Shown: positions 58,690 through 64,000 of the stretch, piece after piece | Position numbering within the stretch: the first letter of the stretch is position 1 | Layout: the number at the start of each line of letters is the position of its first letter | Source of the DNA: Dipteris shenzhenensis | Taxonomy: Eukaryota; Polypodiophyta; Polypodiopsida; Gleicheniales | Assembly: GCA_047967505.1 (NCBI GenBank) | Contig: CM106540.1 | Length of the DNA stretch: 64,000 nucleotides | Direction: 5' to 3' (one strand) | Program-made: the position numbers and the translations under genes | Notes under the pieces: model-generated | Told to the model about the DNA's origin: nothing | The model's input: the letters and a program-made list of their open reading frames with translations, nothing else | The model's database searches: none

Positions 58690-59885
58690 TGAAAATATCT
58701 AGATGAATCTAGGAACATGCCCAAAACTCATCTTCTAAAAACACAACACATAGTGCAATTTCAATCTCATGATAGTCACTGAAGGTTGAAAACCATAAAA
58801 TCCATCATGCATAGCAAGGACTAGCCCCTATTGACATCCCCACCACACACATCATCATCACTGCTGTAGACCATAGCATAAACATATACTCACACATACA
58901 AATCCGCACACCCACACATACTTGAGCATCCATTTATACACAAGCCTTCGTACTGAGTTTCTGTCAACACTCCGAAGGTGAAGGGCAAACTCAACCATAA
59001 TAACAAAGGCTGGTACTGAAGGAGAAGGCTAATCAAAAATTAGTCCACATTCTCTTCATTCAAGCTACAACTACTTGTGAAGACTATATCATTTTATTTT
59101 AGTCTCTCCCAAGCAAGAAAGAAAAAGCTTAGACCCTATGACATCCCCACTGACATCATTAGCGCCCAACAATGGGTGTAGACCATAGTCTAGACGTATG
59201 CTCTCACACATACAAATCCACACCCCCACACGAGCTTGAGCATCCATTTATACAATGGTCTTCGCACTAAGATTCTATCGACACCCCAAAGGGTGAAGGA
59301 CAAACTCGGCCCTTGATAAAGGAGAAGTCTAATAAAAAATTAGTCCACATTCTCTTCATTCAAGCTACGATTGCTTATGAAGACTATACCATTTCATTTT
59401 AGTCTCTCTCAACCGAGCATCCAAGCAAAAAAAAAGGCTTAGACCATCTAGCTAATAGGACAATGCACCACTTAAGATAGATAAACGCAATATCAGCAAG
59501 CCGCAACTTGGGCGAAAACTTCACAAGGTGAAACTTGCATCTCCCTACTACAGTAGAAGCATATATATAGATGAATCCAAGAAAATGCCCAAACTCATCC
59601 TCTAAAAACACGACACATCGTGCCGTTTCAATCTCATGATATTCACTCATGAGGTTGAAAACCAACCATAACTCCATCGTGCATAGCAAGGACTAGCTAC
59701 TATGACATCCCCGCTGACATCAATAGTGCCCAACAGTGGGTGTAGACCATAGTGTAAACATATGCTCTACACATACACATCCACACACCCACAAATACTT
59801 GAGTATCAATCTATACAAGGGTCTTCATATTGAGTTTCTGTCGGCACTCCGGAGGTGAAGGACAGACTCAGCCGTGAGATGTGGA
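58690..59885. repeat. Nested large repeats (about 320 and 875 bases)
   Basis: The block GACATCCCC...TGTAGACCATAG...CACACATACAAATCC...GAGCATCCATTTATACA...TTAGTCCACATTCTCTTCATT is present at about 58830 and 59150, and its first half again at about 59700. The segment AGATGAATC...CTCTAAAAACAC...TTTCAATCTCATGATA recurs at about 58700 and 59570, giving a second, longer period. Confidence 0.85.
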
Positions 59886-59889
59886 ATGT

Positions 59890-60844
59890 CTATATTAAAT
59901 AAAAATTTACACATTTAACCACGTATCAATTTGGCAGGTAAACGATCTAATGTTTAATCTGTTTTCCTTAAAAAGTAGTAATCATCACACAAAGATATCA
60001 ATAACATAGGACTATTCAAAGCTTTCATGCAAACCTCATAACTCCAGCCTATACAATGGACTTTTATATGATCTAATAAAATATAGAATGCTGTACAAAG
60101 TCCATTTCACCACTGCCATTTTTAGCCTCACAAGGTCCACAAAATGATTAAGCCTTTCATTTAACTTTGCCATGGACTTCAAATTGTGGCACCAAGATAA
60201 TTTCAAATCTTTGTAAATGATTAGTGCTTAGAGACATTATCTACCATAGCAAAACAGGCAAGCTGACTTAAATTATGAGAAAAAGGCCCCTAGGCATACC
60301 AGCTTCTTTTGACAAGAACGTATCCATGGCAGAATCTACAGATAAATTGAATTACTAGACTTAACAAACTAGGTAATTTATATTCCCATTATTACAGAAA
60401 ATGCCAAGTAGATCTTGAATGAATATCATGACAGCTCAACCATGAGAATAACCATTGACTACGCACATACTCACCAATTACTATGTCTAGCAACACGCTT
60501 CAGTATCTTTCAAGACAATCAGGAGAAAAACAACCTTTCATCACAAAATCCACTCCCATATTGTGCCAATTATATCGTATAATCACAAACCTTTAGCTCC
60601 ATTATTCACCCTTCATGAAACTGATGAATTGCTGAATTGCTATGCAAAAGTTATTTGTCATAATGCCCCCCAAAAAAAAAAGTTTCACCTTTCCCAAAAA
60701 CCAAAAAAAGCCCAGAGAATCAAAAGCTTGTATGAAATGAATCAAACTGTAAATGCTATGCTGGTAAGTTTAACAGTGCCAAGCATAACATAAAACAAAA
60801 AAGACATGAACACAAAGCCTACTCATCTTCCTATCAGCCCTCAT
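59890..60844. other. 3' flank of the FLX-like gene, no other gene seen
   Basis: AT-rich sequence with short ORFs only. The 3' UTR and terminator of the FLX-like gene must lie here, but I cannot place a polyadenylation site with confidence. Confidence 0.5.
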
Positions 60845-61884
60845 TTACCTGCGTGCAAAATCACTTGCACGTGGCACGTCATATGCTCCCCAAGCTGGTG
60901 CCTGCGAAAGGTTTGAATAGGTTATCTCACAATTACTCAAGCTCACAGAAAACGTTTAAATTAGACATCAGGTAGGCTTCTTCCATGCGGTACCTGGTAC
61001 ATGCCATGAGTATCCTCGTAAAGAGTTTTCTGTGAGAGATCTGCATAGGACCCGAGGCCTTCATAAGCCCCAGCTACAGCCAAGCCACTGCTGTAACCTG
61101 TTATTCCAGTGGTGGTGAGCTGTGCTTGTAGCTTTTCTCTCTCTTTGGCCATGGCCATAACGCTCTTTTCTAGGGCTAGACTTTGCTCAAAGAGCTGTGC
61201 ACCTGCTTTCTTTTCATATTCCACTGCGCCCCTGTAAGCATCCAGTTCAGATATCAATCGAAAGGCATCATCAGACTTATCAACAGTAAAGACCTGACAA
61301 TGGAAGAGACAAAAGCTCAAAATAGTCAAAAATGAAAAGGCGCACTGCCTGTAATTTCACCTAGCTTGTTCAAGCTCACTGCGCAGCTGATCTACTTCTA
61401 GCTTGAGCCCCTGTGATGACGCATCAGCGGCTCGATATTTTTGTAAATCCTGTTGTAGGAGTTTAACTTGGGACAAAAGCTCTTGGCGCACATAATGAAG
61501 ATTTTGAGTATCTGTACGTAGCCTCTGAAGTTCAAGTTTCAGTGGTTCACTAGCAACTAGTTCTGCCTCTAGCTTTGCAGCCTTCTCCCCAAGAATCCTC
61601 ATTCTCTGGTCCTTTTCAGCTTGCAATCCGCCCATTGCTTGCTGAATCTGGTGCACTTCCTCCTTCAGTGCAATCAAGTCCTGCTTCAAAGCTACATAAG
61701 TCGCTGCAAGGCTTTGATTTTCTGTCAAAAGACTCTGAATTTCAGCATGTTGTGCTAGAACCCTCCGCTCAAGCATAGGCCCAGCAGCTAAGATTCTTCT
61801 ATCTTGGGAACGAATTGCTCCTGCTGACACACCTAATGGTGCATCGTAGGCACCAGCTGGCAGTAGACGATTTCTCCCATACAT
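60845..61884 (-). CDS. FLX-like coiled-coil protein, three coding exons
   Basis: Exons by my reading: 61884-61361, 61231-60994 and 60901-60845. Donors AG|GTGAAA and CAG|GTACCG, acceptors TTACAG and TTCGCAG. Frames join cleanly to 272 residues ending at TAA. FLX (FLOWERING LOCUS C EXPRESSOR) and FLX-like proteins are coiled-coil nuclear scaffolds; Arabidopsis FLX supports FLC transcription with FRIGIDA. Family marks: N-terminal MYGRNR (compare M-x-GRNR), IQSLLTENQSLAATYVALKQ (residues 49-68), LQRLRTDTQNLHYVRQELL, and the splice-spanning ELEQAR/GAVEYEKK (about 170-183). Most of residues 40-230 should be coiled coil. The short Gly/Tyr tail WGAYDVPRASDFARR is briefer than in angiosperm FLXL1. An acceptor-like TTTTCTGCGCAG at about 61905-61916 suggests a 5'-UTR intron. 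Which FLX paralogue this is cannot be decided. Confidence 0.85.
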
Positions 61885-62459
61885 ATTTTCCTATCAAAGG
61901 ATTACTGCGCAGAAAAAGCATGCACCTTATAAATCATACTTTCTTGCTTAAGGTGAATTACATAAGAAAAAATCATGTTCAAAAATGCCCCAAGAGCAGT
62001 TAAAATAAACATTTACATGAAGGTTATGTAGCGTGCTATAAAACGTAAGGTTATCGCATGATACGAACACTTGATTAATGTGTTTAAGAACATCTACTAA
62101 TGGCAGCCAAATGGAGGGACAAATCCGCATTAGGGCGCTATATAAGAGGCCTCACAAACTATATGAATACATCAGAAGAGCCCCATCAACAAGCCATAGA
62201 CTCCAATTACAAATTTCCATTTCACTATATTATGGAATAAAATCTTCTATAAACTGCCTTCGTAGAATTCATGTTATGATAGCCATAGTTGAAATAAAGC
62301 AAACGTACTCACTCCAGCAATCATGCAGAGTCAGACAGTAGAGTGTGCCACGAACACAACTGCTCTTTCTGGCCCTAGCTTCCCCTACGTCAACACTAAG
62401 GACAGTACTAAGCTGACAGTCACTGATTAATGCCACATGTCTTCACCCTTTCTTCCTCC

Positions 62460-63420
62460 ACCCTCCTAGACAGTCTTGATGCATCTGTATGACCTTGCCT
62501 TTTCAAAGGCATTGGAGCATCAACTTCTTTGGAAAAAAATTGTCTCCACAGAAAGATATTTTAGTTGCGAACACATCAAACTGAAAACAATGAAAAATTC
62601 CCAAGTCTGCCATCTCAAATTCCTCCATGAGCAGTTTCTTGACTTGAGCAACTTTCTTTGAGTGATCTCCTGATCATCCACGTATAGGACAAGTAACAGC
62701 CACAACCCCCTCTCAAAAAAGAGGGGGAGGTTTGCACCAGAGGGACTCCGTTGTAGCCCGATCTTCAAAAAAGAACTCGTCTATTTGCTGGTACCATGCC
62801 CTCGAGGCCTATTTCCGCCCGTACAATGCCTTCTTCAGCTTGCATACCTTGGATGTGGACCCTAGAACCTGAAAGCCTAGTGGCTGATCCACATATACCT
62901 CCTCCTCCAGGGTTCCGTTCAAGAATGCGGACTTCACGTCCATCTGAAAGATTAGTCCATAATGGGCAGCCAAAGCAACAACAATGTGTATCATCACCAT
63001 CTTGGCTGTGGAGACGAAGGTCCCATCAAGATCAAGTCCCTTTGATTGTGCGTAACCTTTCACCACCAATCTTGCTTTGTACTTGTCTAAGCTCCCATCA
63101 GACTTGAACTTTAGTTTATACACCCAGAGACCGCCGCACTCCGAAACTACTCTCGGGAATTCCTAAACCTCTTCTTCAATCCGGGGCTCGGTCTCTTCAA
63201 AGATCATGTCCCTACTGATAAGGATTTGCTTCTTCACCGGGTTGTAGAGGCGATACGCTTCACGACATCTTCTGCTTTTGGAATCAAGCTTCATCCGCTC
63301 ATCCTTATGCACATGAACAAATGCATTAGTACCAAAAATCCTCAAATAGATATTGTAGGTTTCTTACCATAGTAAGCTTCATATGGAGTCATATCCTCAA
63401 CAACACAAATTCGCTAAAGT
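62460..63420 (-). pseudogene. Copia pol fragment (integrase end, reverse transcriptase)
   Basis: From right to left: MTPYEAYYGKKP, (frame change) RIFGTNAFVHVHKDERMKLD and SKSRRC (integrase tail), YNPVKKQILISRDMIFEE, then TAG near 63161. Next [54 protein letters not shown] 62811-62809 and ASRAWYQQIDEFFF. The last TAG stands exactly where Copia RTs have Gln (YGLKQAxRAWY). The fragment fades at about 62460, so the 3' half of pol and the 3' LTR are lost. Confidence 0.8.
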
Positions 63421-63632
63421 TCGGGATAAAAGAAGACAGAAGAGGAGGAGGAAGGACAAGCACTATTTGAAGAGGCTATGGATGCTTCGGTCTGCTCCAT
63501 CTTTGCTGTAATCACACACAGCAGATCTGAAAATAGACTCGCAGTAGACCACTCAGCAAACCTGAGTGTGAATGGGAGTCACCCTCTTGCCGAGTAACTC
63601 CTTCATTCGAGGTGATAACCTAGAGCTGGAAA
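63421..63632 (-). other. Copia leader / internally deleted region
   Basis: Only about 210 bases separate the PBS from the integrase end, so gag, protease and most of integrase are deleted. A short minus frame beginning MKELLGKRVTPIHTQVC at about 63606 may be the remnant of the Gag start. Confidence 0.45.
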
Positions 63633-63648
63633 CCTTGCTCTAATACCA
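63633..63648 (-). other. Primer binding site, initiator tRNA-Met type
   Basis: The minus strand reads TGGTATTAGAGCAAGG directly after an LTR-like CA end. One C-to-T change separates its start from TGGTATCAGAGC. Confidence 0.8.
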
Positions 63649-64000
63649 TGCTGGAAATAGGAGGATAGAATCAATCATACCTCTCTCTGACCTTCAGCTC
63701 CAAGTACACTCACAGACACTTGATGAAACACTCACAGATAAAGATCTAGATAGACAGCAAAAGAGAGAGAGAAGCTGAGAGAATATTCTTCCACAAATTG
63801 TGGGTAAACAAGGCTCAGTGTGAGCACAAAACAGGATCCTCAAGGGCCCTGCTGATATCTCTCCTCAGTGGACTCCAAGAGGCGCTGTCTTTGGCAGACT
63901 TCAGTGCTGGAGTGAATGAGGAAATGGGGAGGTAGGAGGGGGCTTTTATAGGCCAGGTCCAGGGCCTAAAATACCGACCAAAGGGGCTGACTTGCCCTGC
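63649..64000 (-). repeat. 5' LTR of the second Copia element, cut by the window edge
   Basis: It ends (minus strand) in TTTCCAGCA just before the PBS. The outer end is beyond 64000. It has no visible similarity to the LTR of the nested Copia element, so this is a different family. Confidence 0.6.

Overview
This window is nuclear DNA of a land plant. It holds two host genes with spliced plant-type structure, a gibberellin 20-oxidase (1695-3154, minus) and an FLX-like coiled-coil protein (60845-61884, minus). Almost everything between them is transposable-element debris and tandem repeats. Short GT-AG introns, Copia and Ty3/gypsy elements with plant-type primer binding sites, a CACTA remnant and abundant CT, CA and TATG microsatellites all fit a plant. 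The repeat load and the transposase-like genes make me lean to a fern, lycophyte or gymnosperm, but the lineage is a guess.

Layout. 1-1.7 kb: repeats only. 1.7-3.6 kb: GA20ox with a CT-rich leader. 3.6-8.5 kb: microsatellites and unassigned DNA. 8.5-11.1 kb: several tandem-repeat families. 11.3-11.8 kb: 5' part of an unclassified transposase-like gene. 12.2-15.4 kb: a badly decayed Copia element with repeats and a LINE fragment inside. 15.4-22.4 kb: repeats, including a 500-base polypurine tract and a 181-base tandem triplication. 22.7-24.2 kb: CACTA remnant. 24.5-25.0 kb: solo LTR. 25.0-28.1 kb: degenerate tandem repeats, an unrecognised broken ORF and a minisatellite.

28.5-46.2 kb is one minus-strand Ty3/gypsy element (LTR, tRNA-Asp-type PBS, Gag, protease, RT, RNase H, integrase). 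It was split by a complete Copia element (30334-37356, 5-base target duplication AGTTA), by a foldback element (about 38226-38688) and by two inverted copies of a 487-base TIR element. 46.4-49.6 kb: two transposase-like genes (DUF7869-like, and the same family as 11.3 kb). 50.4-51.8 kb: a long unrecognised reading frame broken by TGA and one TAA. 51.9-59.9 kb: minisatellites, a gypsy integrase remnant and large tandem repeats. 60.8-61.9 kb: FLX-like gene. 62.5-64.0 kb: a second Copia element (minus), with PBS and an LTR running off the window.

Most notable: in the nested Copia element all 13 in-frame stops I could place (10 TAG, 3 TAA, no TGA) fall where Gln is expected or plausible, whereas the surrounding gypsy element and the 50-51 kb frame show a different stop spectrum. 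Cytosine deamination in CHG/CHH context is the simplest reading; Gln-directed readthrough is the more exciting alternative. The host genes show no functional link to each other or to the repeats.
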